From Lichenostomus cassidix (Eukaryota; Chordata; Aves; Passeriformes; Meliphagidae): a DNA stretch of 64,000 nt. Positions 42,827 to 55,900 of this stretch are shown one piece after another (within the stretch, counting starts at the first letter, position 1; each line of letters starts with the position of its first letter). The position numbers were made by a program, and so were the translations under genes. The notes under the pieces were generated by a model that was not told the origin of the DNA, did not search any database, and saw only the letters and a program-made list of their open reading frames with translations. The stretch is from NCBI GenBank assembly GCA_008360975.2, contig CM039188.1, forward strand, positions 24,765,944 to 24,829,943, written 5' to 3'.

Positions 42827-45800
42827 AAAGTGATTACACAAGTTTATGAACAGATCCATAGTGGATACTAAAAGGGATTGGCAATAGCATAAACTCTAGT
42901 GTCCTTAATAGAGCACCTGTGGGTGATGGGGACATATTGAGGGATGTGTTGAAGACATCAAATTGCGTGTTCACCCTAAACTGCACCTCTTCAGCAGCCA
43001 CTGCTGAAGGCAGAGCCCTGAAGGACATTTCTTAGCACCTCATGTTCTCACATTGCTGGCCTCATATGGAGCTAAGGAGGTAGCTTGCACAGACAAAGCT
43101 CCAGCAACATGCAGGGCATAGATAAAAAAAGTTGACCTGTCTCAGAAACAGAATTAAGTCTAAACTAAGAAATTAGGACACATTCCTGCTGCTGTGAGGC
43201 AGCACTACATCTTTCCCTCCAATAGGGAATTACAAAATGCGAATGCAGTGGTTCATCTGTGAGGGCTGCCTGGCATAAGGGGTCACAGACCATGGGACAG
43301 CACCTGGTGCATCTTGGCACTGAGATATGGGACTAGTTGGGAGCCAAAGGGGAGGAGAGGAGGGGAAACCTGGGTCCAAATCATGTAATACTGGGACTTG
43401 ACAGACCATAAGTTCAGGTAAGAGCTATGTAGTTTAGGATGGAAGTAGTTTAGGATCAATGTTTGAAATCAAAGCTTAAGCTGACACGATGTACGAATTC
43501 TACCTGAAAGAGAAAAATAAGGAAGAAGGCAGGAAAAACCCACCACCTACAGACATTCCTATTTCTTTGATTTTTCTCTAGGACTGATCTTTTCTCAGTC
43601 CTTGCCTACACAAATGTGCTATGAACTTGACAGTCTGTCAGCCAAGTATTGTAAAGCAAGCTATCCTGCCACTGATACAGCAGTCACTGTGCTAAGTCCT
43701 TGATAAGGTGGATGTGAGGCAGCTTCCCAAATGATAAGCATTTGAGTACACCCACTGCTTCTAGAAAACTGAGAAAATTCAGTCAGAGCTGGGGGTTTGT
43801 TCAGTTAATGAAGTGTTTTCATACCTTCAAACAGCTTATATGGTAACAATTTAACCAAACATGCATCTGCATGCGGGGGTGTACAGATGCACCTAATCCT
43901 CTTTCCTTAGGTATGGCCTGAGATGCTCTGTAAAGAAAAGAAAGCAAGCGCTTGAGACCACATTTCTTTTCATATTCTCACAAAACACAGAGCACATTTA
44001 GGTGTAGCTCAGCCGTCCTGCCCACCCTGCTCCTCTCCTGCTACCCTGACTTGGCCTCTACTTCTGAGGATAAAGTGGTGGTAAAGTCTGCAATCTTTTC
44101 CTAAGAGTGGGGATTACTTTTCTAATTAATGCCAACTGTCAGATTTGCTCCAGTTATGTGACTGTCTCTCCAAAAGGCCTGGGAAAATCACAGGAGACTT
44201 GCAATTTCTGGTCCTATAAGCTTCATTTGCCAGCTTCATGAGAAAGCCAGATACGCCTTGATGAACAGACATCTATTGTGATGTTCACGAACCTCCTGAA
44301 AATCTGTCTGATAGCAGAGATGTACAAAACTACAGTTCAGGGCAATTTAATTTTTGCTTTCAAAGACATGCTTGCAGCTAAGCTGTAGTATGACAGTGAG
44401 AACCAATAAGGCTGTTCCAGACAGCAGGAGGTGGAGATGAGTAAACTCCTTTGCCAACTGCCAGATTGCATGTCTGACACATTGCAGATGTAAACCCAAG
44501 AAACTCAATGGGGATACTATGCTCAGTCACACCCGCTGAGGATGTGCTTGTGTCTTCAGGGCAGGAGGGAGCAGGAAAAGAAGAAAGAGAAATTCCTTGT
44601 TATAAACTGGAACAATTTTATGCAAGCCAGGAGCATCCCTGGGCTTCTCTCTGAGGCAGCCTGGAGTGCCTTGCTTGTTCCTTTGCCCATGTCAAAACTA
44701 TGAAAGCCAAAATCGCTATGTAACAACATACATCTTCGTAGTATGAATGCAAAACAAAAAAGAAGTGTTTTTACTGCTTCTCTGTGAAACACGATAATGT
44801 TTAGATCCTGAAGATAAGGATTTGGTGTGCTGGGGCTACCAACCTAGCTGTAATATCCTAATCATATGCTCCATCTCCCTGTGGGAAAGAAAAAAATCAA
44901 AAAGAGTAAAGCCCAGATTGAGAGTAACCTCAGAAATGGATTGGATTTCTTTCAGGAAGAGGAACTTTTATAACTTTGTCAAGATTAAAAATATCTCTGG
45001 GAGATGCCCTTCCATCAGGCATTCACCACTGGGCTCAGTCCAGAGGTCACACTGAGTGGAGACATTCAGCAAGCTGCTTTAGGTCAGGTAACATTTCCTG
45101 CTTGGCCTATGGATGCAGTATTGTCATCAATGCATGGGCATTGCATATTGAATTTTACAGTCAGATGTGAAGTGTTGTTCATTAACAGCAATTACACATT
45201 AAGATACCCTGGCAACACAGAGAGAAAACAGTGCTTCCTTCAGGCATCCGAAAGCCTAAGCCAAATCAAGAAACAAAACCCGAGAGTTTTGATCTTTGTT
45301 CTGTTGCTCTGTCCCCAAATCAAGCTCCCTCCAGTCTAGGCAAAAACAACACAGGTGAGAACCTCCTGAAGCAAGTCCAGTAAAACACCCTGAGGCTGCT
45401 TGCACTTGTAGCTCATCTTCAAGTTTAGGAGTGGAAATTTTTTAAGTCTTAAAATTCTTCAAGACACCTACAGTGTTCAGCACCACTTGGTCTCTAGGCT
45501 CCTCCGTGTTATAGCAGCATTTCCCCTCAAAATTACTATCAATTAGTACAGCTTGGGAAAAACAATGCTTTTCTACAAAAATATTTAATATTCAGTTAAG
45601 AACAAATTAGCCTTATCTTGTCATTTCAAGAACGGAAATGTTATTTTTGAGCATGTTTCACATCTTGCCAAATATAAAGCCTTAGACTTCTGAGAAAGTT
45701 CAGGATGAAAAAGGAAAATTTGAAAGCGTAACTAAAAAGCATACAAAAGGAAGAAAAAAGAGGAAAAAAATGATAGTGTCTGCCACATGCACAGCAGTAG

Positions 45801-47410
45801 ATTGTTTTTTTTTAAATTTATTTTTTAATTTTTATTTCTCAGCTGTAGCTGCAGTAAAGACTAACGAGTTGTGCAATTCTTGTGTGGTCAACTGTCAGGA
45901 CCACAGTGGCACTGCACCAGCTGCACGAGCACAAGCCAGACTGCTGGACACCATCCCCACGTCCTTTCCCTTGAGGAATCAGCCACAGCTTTGGTCCTTG
46001 ACAAGTGGAGGACGAGCTGCCTGTCAGGAGCCATCATAGCCAGTCTGCCTGTTGTTTGATAGCTTTAGCCCTGCAGACACACAGTTTACATACTGTCCAT
46101 TTACACAAGGTTATCTTTACCTTCTTTTTCCCCAAAGGTTTTGGTTCTCAAGAAGTGTCCCCAGCTTTAGAGACACAAAAGAGGCATCTCAAAACCCATT
46201 CATAGTGTATGTTCCTGCATACACATGACCAAGTACCTCACAGAAAAGTACAAAAATAGACACATGAAGACCTGCCCTAATACTGTGGCATTCATCCTTA
46301 AAAAAAAAAAAACAAAAAAAACCCCATTTTGGGAATAATCCCTGTGGGGTTTTATCTTTATGCCATGTCAAGTGTGCTATAGGATACACAAGCCAGCAAC
46401 ACTGAAACATTTGTAAGACATCAGTTCCACTTCTTTATGAGCAGTTGTGCTCTCATTTTGTTTTCACTTTGTGCTCTACCCTGGATACTGATACTAACAT
46501 TTCATTCTTTAAAAAAAAGAGTAGCAATACAAGCAGTTCTTGGCTGGTAAATGTGATGATAACAAAAGACATAATTCACAGCTTTTAAAAATAAACTGAC
46601 TGTAAGGCATTTGGTTACTGGATCCATAAACATTCAATATTATAGTAACTTTGTTGGAACCAAGAGGGTTTTTGACACATCTCATTAGGCAATGTGGTTT
46701 TAAGACAATAGGAACTCTCACTGCAAGCTCCCCTTCAGGCTTTCCGTGGGATTTCTTCTAAACTACAAACAAATTTATGAGTTGCTGATAATCAAATAAT
46801 CACCAGGACCACAGAGACATTACAAGTAACAGATGAGACTTCAAAGACATTCAGAAGTCTGCCCTTAATGCCATTACTCTCTCCAGATAAACAAGCATGA
46901 AATGCTGACATCAAGACAGAGCTGACTAGAAGCCAGGCATCCTGAGTAGCCACTGGAAATTTGGTACTGCAGAGAAACACAAACTGATGAGAACCTCTGC
47001 TTTCTTTTTTTCTGCTACATTAAGCCAAGGGGGAAAAATGTATTCCTTCTATTTCAAGTGGAAAGCTAGTTTTGCCCCAGAAACTGTACTAACAAACACC
47101 CTAAACATCATATTCAGGGCTGTGGGACTCAGAAGAGGTTACCCCTCCTCTCCATAAGATCATGAGTCTGGAGCAATTTTGATGCTTTCTATTTTTAATG
47201 TACAGGTAAAAACTGTAAATTAGTAAAACACATCTATTTGCCATCACCTAAATACATTTTTTATGGCTTCTAGGTAGCACTTTATACTGTAGAAGTTTAC
47301 AGAATCTGGGCAGGCATGAACAGGGTGAAAACTCCCCTGCAGAGCTCATAACCTTCTGCACCAGAGCACAGGCACTGCACAGTAATATCCAAAAAGGTAA
47401 AAGGTTTTTC

Positions 47411-47434
47411 ACTCTATTCTGTACTCTATTCTGT
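47411..47434. repeat. Perfect 12-bp tandem duplication
   Basis: ACTCTATTCTGT is repeated head to tail, in the intron about 135 bp past the donor of the 47569-47769 exon. Confidence 0.85.
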
Positions 47435-47568
47435 ATTAATCTGGGGGGTTTTGTTGGTCTGTTATTTTGTTGTTTTTTTTTTTTTTTCTCCTCAGCTGCA
47501 GTGCAGCCTGTACCTGCTGTATAACCACCAAGAGTTAAGAAGGAAAGGTTTGGGATGGTGGCACTTAC

Positions 47569-47769
47569 TCGGGGTGTTGAGGAGCCGTGACTTTTTGCAG
47601 TGGTAGGCTGTCTCCTGCTCGCAGTGCTCGGCGCTGCTGATCACAGCCTCCAGCTGCTCGGCGCTGCTGTTGTAGTTGATGGACATGATGTAGGGCTTGT
47701 CTGGAGCAGCTCCCTGCACTCTGGTCAGCCCCATGCTGTTGTGCTGCACCGCAGTCCAGATCTTATCTT
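47569..47769 (-). CDS. CNTNAP5: CNTNAP exon: fibrinogen-like domain, second part (201 nt)
   Basis: The acceptor follows CATTTAACAG (AG complementary to 47770-47771) and the donor is a perfect GTAAGT complementary to 47563-47568. Phase is 1 in and 1 out. The product begins [20 protein letters not shown], contains [17 protein letters not shown] and ends [20 protein letters not shown]. The [18 protein letters not shown] block is highly characteristic of Caspr proteins. There are two cysteines and an NSS sequon. The exon is GC-richer than its introns and contains a 15-bp direct repeat (47625-47639 and 47655-47669) that encodes the tetrapeptide SSAE twice, ten codons apart. Large introns lie on both sides, about 10.9 kb upstream and 26.9 kb downstream in transcription order. 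Confidence 0.94.
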
Positions 47770-50700
47770 CTGTTAAATGCAAAGCAAAGATTGAACGGGA
47801 AGTTAACAGCAGGACATTTCCAACAAGCAGGGAACAAAAACTCAATTGAAATGTAAGGCTTTAGTGCATTGGAGAGAGTGTCAGCAGGACTCTGGGCTCC
47901 AAATTGGTCACTCTGTGATGAAGACCAATAGGTCTGTCTTCAGTAAAGATCAGTGTGTCCCACAAAGATGTTTCTCCCTGAACCAGCTCAAGCAAATGCT
48001 ACACTGCCTGCTGAGCAAGAGAGAACCTACAAGCTTCCTGGGAAGCACAGGACACCTTCAGCTTCTTCCATTACCAGGTATCTGAATAAAATTAGATACC
48101 TTTCAACTGCCTTTGTACCTGAGAGAAAACACATAGTAATATGGCTCATGGGGTAACATTCACCTTTTGCCTGAGAGCACAGCCCATGCTGTTGTAACAG
48201 CAAATGGAAGCAAAGAACTGCAGCTGATGAGTTTGATGCACAAACTCACCATGAGCAGAAAGCACAGTCTGTTGCCAGAAAGCTAAAACTGGTTCTTGCC
48301 ACCCAGCTGGAAGTCAGATCACTCATTTCACTCAGTTCTCAGATTTTTCTGTATATAAGTTGATTGATGCCCTACTTGGATGATGGTACAGAACACCATA
48401 TGACTTGGCATCTGTAGTTAACTCTAAATATTGATGCTTTCTCATGCTGGGGAGCCCATTCTCATTTCCTTCACTGCATTTACTGGCAGAGCAAAGGATT
48501 TTGTAGGTGATAGATAGAAAGCAGAATATAGGTTTAAGCATAACCTGCACCCTACAACCCAGCTCATGACCCACATTGAGGTTGGCATAATGAGAACATC
48601 ACACTTAGAAGCAATTAGCTTAGCAGACAGTTACAGAGGAAGAAGTAAAATCTAAGCAATAGATTTCTATTTTGGTATTTATGCTTCATCAGGGAAACCC
48701 TAGATAACAATGAATCATATCTTTTCTAAGCTGATTTTCAAAGCTGTGATTTAAGGATTCAGATGGTTTTACCACATTACCTGGCCTGAGTTCTTGCAGA
48801 GCCTGAGCTTTCCAGGTACTCCCCAATACACTGGCATGATGAGCCCAGCAGCTCTGTGGACACTGCAGTGCATTGCAGTTGAAGTATTTTTTGTTGAGCC
48901 ACAAATATCCTCCAGATTACTTCAACAGAATGCTAATAGGTATATAAAAATTCTAAATGGACTATCTGTGCAAAGACACTCAGATGATTTAATGAATTGT
49001 CATTATGGAGGCATTCAAATGACAGGCAAGTAACAACAACCATCTGGAGACTATTTAAAGAGGTCTGTTCCAAGACCTGGCTGCAACTTACAGAGAAATT
49101 AACTTGCATTAACTGTAAGGACAGTTTACACACAGCAAACCACACATTCACTCACAGCCCTCTCATCATTTTTGTGATGGCAGAGAGAGAGTTTGCTCAT
49201 CGGTCTGCAATTCTGTGGCTGTTATTGACTTCAGGGAGCTGCTTGTGAACCCTTGCAGTTGGAGCTGAAAGAAACACTGCTGCCATGTGTGATACACAAA
49301 AGGCAGATTAAAATGATAAGAAATACCACAAATTTATTACTTGTAATACTTGTCCCAGAGGTTGTAATCACAGTGAACACTGCAGCACAACACCCTGCAC
49401 AGTCCTGCACATATATTGCTTCCAACACAATATACTTCAATGACTTCGTAACAGACATCTTGTACATCTTAAAGCAGTGATCCTTATCAGCCAGACCCTC
49501 CGTTTTCTTTTGCTCTCTCAAGGCAATATTGACAAGAACAGAGTGGATTTTTCAGAAGCAGCTGAGGGTGAGTTAGCTTTCCTCTCACAGAAGCTGGTGA
49601 AAGTTTGACCTCTGCCTTAACTGAAATATCTACTAAAAAGACAAAGACCAAGTTTCTGATAATGTGAGATGTTAAAACCAGGAGATGATGGAATAAACTG
49701 CTTGCTGAAGTTCCAGATGGGCAGTCAAAAGCACCTCCCCACTGAGAGTTCTGAACACAATTTTAAGAAAATGCAGTAAAATCAATGCTCACAGTAGTGG
49801 CTACAGTGTTGCTCAGGAAGTAGAACAGCCTAATGCTAGAGATGTACAGTGGTTAACACTACTGTACTTTCCAGGCTGTGCATGAAGAAAGGTGCCATGT
49901 GGGTACCTGAAAAGTCAGAAGCACCAAGAGCTAGCAATTTAGAAGCAAACAAAGATTACTAGTGAAAACTTATTAAAAATACCATAGCACAAAACTGTCT
50001 TCCCAAAAGGTGTTGGAAATTTAATTAACTGACATATTTGAAATGAGGTTGGACAAGGTATCACCAAGCACACTGTAAGCAGCCAGCGCTCATTAACAAG
50101 TGTGTTGGATAGACAATGTAGCAGGTCTTCTTCTAATTTTCCTCTACAATTGTTCATTAATTTTCAAGTCTTGTTATCATTACAGCTGCACACAGCTGTC
50201 CTGAGATCTGAACTTTGACATTCGAACTGCTTTTCTCCACAGGATCATTTAGAAATAAGTTAACCTATTTTCCATCCTCTAGTTTACAATGGGAAAGGAA
50301 AAAACAAATCAAGTTTCTTTCGGTGTTCAAAGTAATTGTTATGTAGCAAGTACATCAGAATGGAGTTTAAAAAAAAATTATAGCAGAAGAGAATTCTGAA
50401 GTTGTATTTCAGAGATTCCCCAATCTACACATGACTAGTCTGTTAGGCATAATACTTGTACAGATCAAATCTGTGCTTTGGTGGTCATTTCAAAGTTTCC
50501 CTCTATGTTTGATCTTTGAAGTAAAGGTGACCATCAGTTCAGCTACTGAGAACAGATATGTGTTTGTCTCACTGATCTAGTGACAGGAAAGTCAGAGCCA
50601 CCGGCAAGCAAACCTCAGATCAGAAGGGCAGCTCAACCCTACACAGACACAAGACAAAAGAGTTGTGGCAACAAGGTGAGAGGAGGAAAAGAAAATCTAT

Positions 50701-52724
50701 TCCACCATCTCAGTCATGCTTCTTTCCACTTCCCAGGGAAAGAGTAAGTGTTTCCATTTTAGAAAGCAGGATGTGAGGTGTAGAGGGATGAGGTGACACA
50801 TCCAAAGTCAAACACAACCTGCTAGAAGAATAAAGGATTACATCTACATCACAGTAAAAAAACCCACAAAACAACGAAGCTCCTTCTTTCAAAAGGACAT
50901 CCTTTTGTTTAAATGAAGCAAATGAGACTGAAAATGATTTAAACTTTAGATTGTTTTGGACAGAGTAGAGGAGCCAACACTGCTCCCTCCTGCATCTCCA
51001 GTGGCTGAGGGAAAAGTAACTAAGAACAGGATGGCAGTAAATCCTTGAACCATTTCAAGAGAATAGCAAGACCCTTGCATCTGCTTCCAAAGATCAGAAA
51101 ACTGCTCAGAAATAATCCCAGCATTTGTTCTGAAGACCATCATGTTTCAGATCAGCCCCAGGGTTTATTCAAACTCCAATTTCTCCACCTCAAACTTGGC
51201 AACAATTAGAAAAAGATCATTCTATTCTCTCAAATTCACTTGCACAAGTTTAGCTAGGGCTGCTCCCAAAATATCACTTCCTGCCTCAGAATGAGGTCAA
51301 GGAATTCTACCCTCACTGCTCGACTGACAGGTCCTCTGAAGCCTCCTGACACTCATCTGTGATCTTGCACTTGAGGCAGGTTCAGGACCTGTGTAAGACA
51401 CGGAGCTGCCATCTGAAGGTGCCCACAGATCCCTCCAGCAAGCAGTGCAACAGCTGTGTGCTCCTCAGCTCCACGTTTAGCACTTGCCTTTAGACAGGCA
51501 CAACTCTGCACCAGTAATGCCTACAGCTTTGGAAAATGGGGCTTCAGATACTTGTTCCTGTTTCATAAAGCAACGATTTTTATTTAATCTTCATTCTGTT
51601 TTGTTTACATTATGTTTTTAGGCAATGACATTGTAATCACAGATGCAAACTGAGCCGAGTGCCACCATTTCCTTCTAGTCATTTCCACATACCTGGAAAC
51701 TGTTAAACTACACATCTAAAGCTGTCTTCTCATGTATTTCAACTAAGAATTTACCATTATATTTTTACTTCTGTCCATACTACACATTTTTTCCTGTTTA
51801 CTCAATTTAATGAGCTCTCCTTGCACTTGTGAATCTGCCATGAAAATTAAAAACCTGTTGTTCAGGCATAGGTTGCTGTTTATTTTTATCTTCTATTATT
51901 CCAATCTATTCTTTTATTACTTACTCAGCTTGGTAGAATTTCAAACTACACACAAGCTGGAAGTCATTCAAAACCAAGTAGGAGACTGCAGCTACATCTT
52001 CTATTGTATAATGTGGAATAGTTAAATGCAGCCTTGAAAAGCAGATTTCCTAAATGCTTGTTAAATTATTTCCATAATTCAAAGGTGACAATGCTTTAAT
52101 TTCAGGGTAATGCTACAGCTTTATGACTTCACAGTTTTATTTAATGGTCCAATTCACTAGGATATTATGCTGTCTGCATTTGGCCCTAGGAGATGCTTTT
52201 ACAGCATGGGACTGCAATGCATTAAGCACATTTTAGACTCTGTTTAGCCTAGCCCATAGTTCTATCATCTTGCTGGAAACCTCCAAGTTGCTTTTGACGG
52301 CACACAAATTAAATTGTGGGAAATTAGAGCAGCTGGAAAACTGGCATTCAATGAATTCTGTATTGTCTAATTCTCATTTTTATTCTTCAACTTGAAATAT
52401 CCCTGTAGAGCACATTCCACCCATACAAACTGCATCATTCCTTTGTGATTTAGGAGGTTTGTCACCAAACAAGATTATTCAGACTGATTAAATTGCCAAC
52501 AAGCCAAACATACGGTAAATGCTACATGAGAGAGAAAAAAATAACTCTCAGAGCTCATACGGTGCATTTGTTTCATGGTGTTCTACACTGAATGCCAAAT
52601 TTTATTCTGAATGCTGTACCTACAACTAAAAGAATTACCACAAAAAAGACAGACTCTTATCCTTAAACACTGTACTGTTTTAAGGTGCAGTGGCAGATTA
52701 ACCCAGATGCTTTAATACAGACAC

Positions 52725-52764
52725 ATATCCACAAAGGATAGGAAATATCCACAAAGGATAGGAA
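52725..52764. repeat. Perfect 20-bp tandem duplication
   Basis: ATATCCACAAAGGATAGGAA occurs at 52725-52744 and again at 52745-52764 without mismatch. Confidence 0.93.
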
Positions 52765-52935
52765 AAGACCAATTTCTTATCACAGACAGCTTTAATTCAC
52801 TGTCTCCAAAGAAGTGTTTTCTGAGTATTCTGTGAAAGCAACCCATTAGTAGTTTTTTATCCTCTTTTTTTTTTTTGCTGCTGGCTGACCCAGCAATACA
52901 TGCTTCTGAAGCAGGAGACACCCATGCCTGGGGCA

Positions 52936-52965
52936 AATGGATCCGAATGGATCCAAGTAGATCCT
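52936..52965. repeat. Three-copy decamer around GATCC
   Basis: AATGGATCCG, AATGGATCCA and AGTAGATCCT follow one another directly. It is a short imperfect minisatellite. Confidence 0.8.
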
Positions 52966-55900
52966 CGTCCCTTGCAACCAGGACAGCTGGAGTGACTTCA
53001 AGAGAGCCACAGCTTCTAACCCCTGAGCACCCCTGAGTGATTAAGCTGCAGTAACCTTTTGTTAAAAGATAATGACTAAAGAAAAATATCTAGTTATGTT
53101 CTTCAGTACCAGAACTTGCCTGGGTGCCCCTGCAAACGTGGCAGTGAAGGCAGCCTTCAGGACTTCTGCTGTGATGCTCATCTGAAACACAACTTTGCTG
53201 ACAACAGCAAGGCAGCTGGTGACGGCTCAATGCCTTTGACATAATACACACATTAAAGATTTTTTCGTTTTGTAAGGTTCTAGAGGAATATTTAATGAAA
53301 ATTCAAAAGAAGAACATATCAATTGTCAAAACTACGGTGTGCCAAAGGACCTGTAGTGTTTGAGGGGATAAACTGTAAATCCTTAAGGGCTGCCTTTAAT
53401 CTAAACAGTAGTAAATAATTTGTAAGGAATTTCCATTTGTTGTTTTCTCTCGTGATAAAGTCAATCACAGACAGTAACCTGGAAGGAAGAGGGAGTTGAC
53501 CATTTGAATTCTTTTCCCAAAACTCTGTAGCTGCAGGTATTAAAGGCAGAATTAAGGGCATGACCTCCTCCTATCTGTTCATGCTTCAGCCTGTCCAAGG
53601 GCAGCCCTCCTTTTCATGTGAGAATCTGCCAAATCCACAAGAAATGCAAAAAGGGCTGAGTCACATGGTGACTCCTGCATTCGTGTAATTGCTACACAAA
53701 GTAAAAGGAGATGATTTTTTATGGAAGACAGATTAAGAAATTGTATAAGCATATGAACTGAGATTCACATGTGGAAACAAAGGGAAAGATTGATGCCATG
53801 GACAATAATACAACTAATGCCATGATTGTTTTAGGAACATGAGTGGTGATATGTGGAAGATATGGGGGGCTATATGGAAGAATAAAAATCTTAATCGTTG
53901 TTGGCTGAATGAAAAAAAGAAAGGATGCAATGTATAAAAAATTGCAAGTATAACTTTGACAATCGAATTCACATCTTCTTAGAATCCCTTACTTTTTCTG
54001 AGCTTTAAATACAGTTTCTATACAATTTTTTGAGACAGAGAAAATAAAACTTTCTTTTTCCTGCATCAGAGAAATAAACAATATTTGCATTTCGAGATGA
54101 GACTGCAAAACAGAAATGATTTGCAACAAGAAGAGATATATTTTTGCTAATTAATGGTTTTTCATTATGGCAGTTTCAAAAATAGATCTTGGACCAGCAG
54201 CAAGATGTGGGGAAAGGTTTCATCTTTCCTCAAACTGCAACCCTGAAAGAGCAAAAAAGGAAGAAAGAAAAGGCAAACAATTTGAGGACTGGAAAAATAT
54301 CTGGCAAAGATAAACTGAACCATTTATCTAGTCATGGCAATTTCTAAGCATTATTGATTTGATAGCCCAGGGTCTGAATACAGTAAAACAGCATCAGTAG
54401 AGAAGTACAGTGACAGGATGACTCAAGTGTACTGTAAGCAAATCTTTCAGATTTCAAGGGTAAAATTTACTCAGAAGGTGATGAGAAAAGATTGTTACAC
54501 TTTTCAAACAGGACAGCAAAACAACTACGTGGCTGTAGATCGCATGTCTATAGGCTTTGTTCTGAAGAATATGGTTATTAGCATTTAAGTGGTACTCCAG
54601 ACAGGCCACTGTCTTGTCATCTTGCTGAGATGTCTAAGCAACGTGAAAAAAATAAGCCTCGCAATGTTAGAAAGACTGCCAGACCTGGGGTTCAGAGGGT
54701 TCATTACTCATCGTTTCTATTGATTGTTATGAATCTTCAATTAAGTGAAGATTCATTCAAGTGGGCTAATTATCAAACAACCAGCCTACAAGGAAAATTT
54801 CTTTCCCAGCCCTGGTGGCTGTTCATTACACCACAGCATGACACAATACATTCTTTCTGCACTTCATGCCAAAAAAGTGTGGCCATAGAGCCCCAAGGAT
54901 GACTGGAGAACCAGGAAAAGCAAGCACAGCTATCTTACATTCCCATATGGATGGCCCTGGAAAGATACTAGATGTGTTCCCACAGCACTCAACGCAATCA
55001 CCCCAAATTGATAATCCCTACATGGAGCCATTCACATCCTCAGAGTGTCTCTCATGGCATCCAATCACGGCTTGGCCACAAAAATTTGGTTCACTTCCCC
55101 ACACACAGATGTGTATTTGGTCTGGGTTCCCCTGTGTTTCGCACAACTGATGAATTTCCCTGTGAAAGTGACTTTGCTTTGTGTACATCAGGTATATAAG
55201 GTGAAGAAAACATTATGTTAATAAGGTGCTGTCTTTTCTTTTTACATCTACTTTTGAGGTTTTTGTCTTTCACTGTCATTGAACTCTCTTCTCCTGTTGA
55301 AAGAAAATGCAAATGAGCATTGCTTCTGTCAAGGAAGCCCATTCACTTTGAGTCTTCCCAATTAAAGAGTCCTGGATTATTTACTTTTCACCTCTCTTTG
55401 TACAGATATCTTTCTATGCCTTTAATTATGCACATTATTGTTCCTGACAACCTCCTGTTTCAACAACATATTTTACTTTTAGTAGAAATAAACAGCCTTC
55501 AAGATAAGATCCTTTTAAAGTGCTTCATACACTCTTCTCCTTTCTTGACCAATAGGCATGCTATTAAATGATAGCATGTCATCTTCAGTTTTTGTCACCT
55601 TGCTTTTTCAGCCACTTCTTCAGACAATGGATAAGTACATTTACCCATTCTGGTATCAGCAGATATTCTGTGACACTACTGTTAAATTTCTTGCCATGCT
55701 GAAAATTGACTTTGTATTTTTTAATACTTTTTTCCAGTTTTTTTCTCCCTGTAAAATTTCCTTTCCCTTATCTCTCTCTGCCTCTTTGTATAACTGTCCA
55801 ATTCCCTCTCAACACACACAATCCCAATTTTCTGCTTTCTTCAGAATTTCTATTCAGCAGCGGGCTGCTAAAGTTGACAGGCTGCAGAGAAACCACTGGA

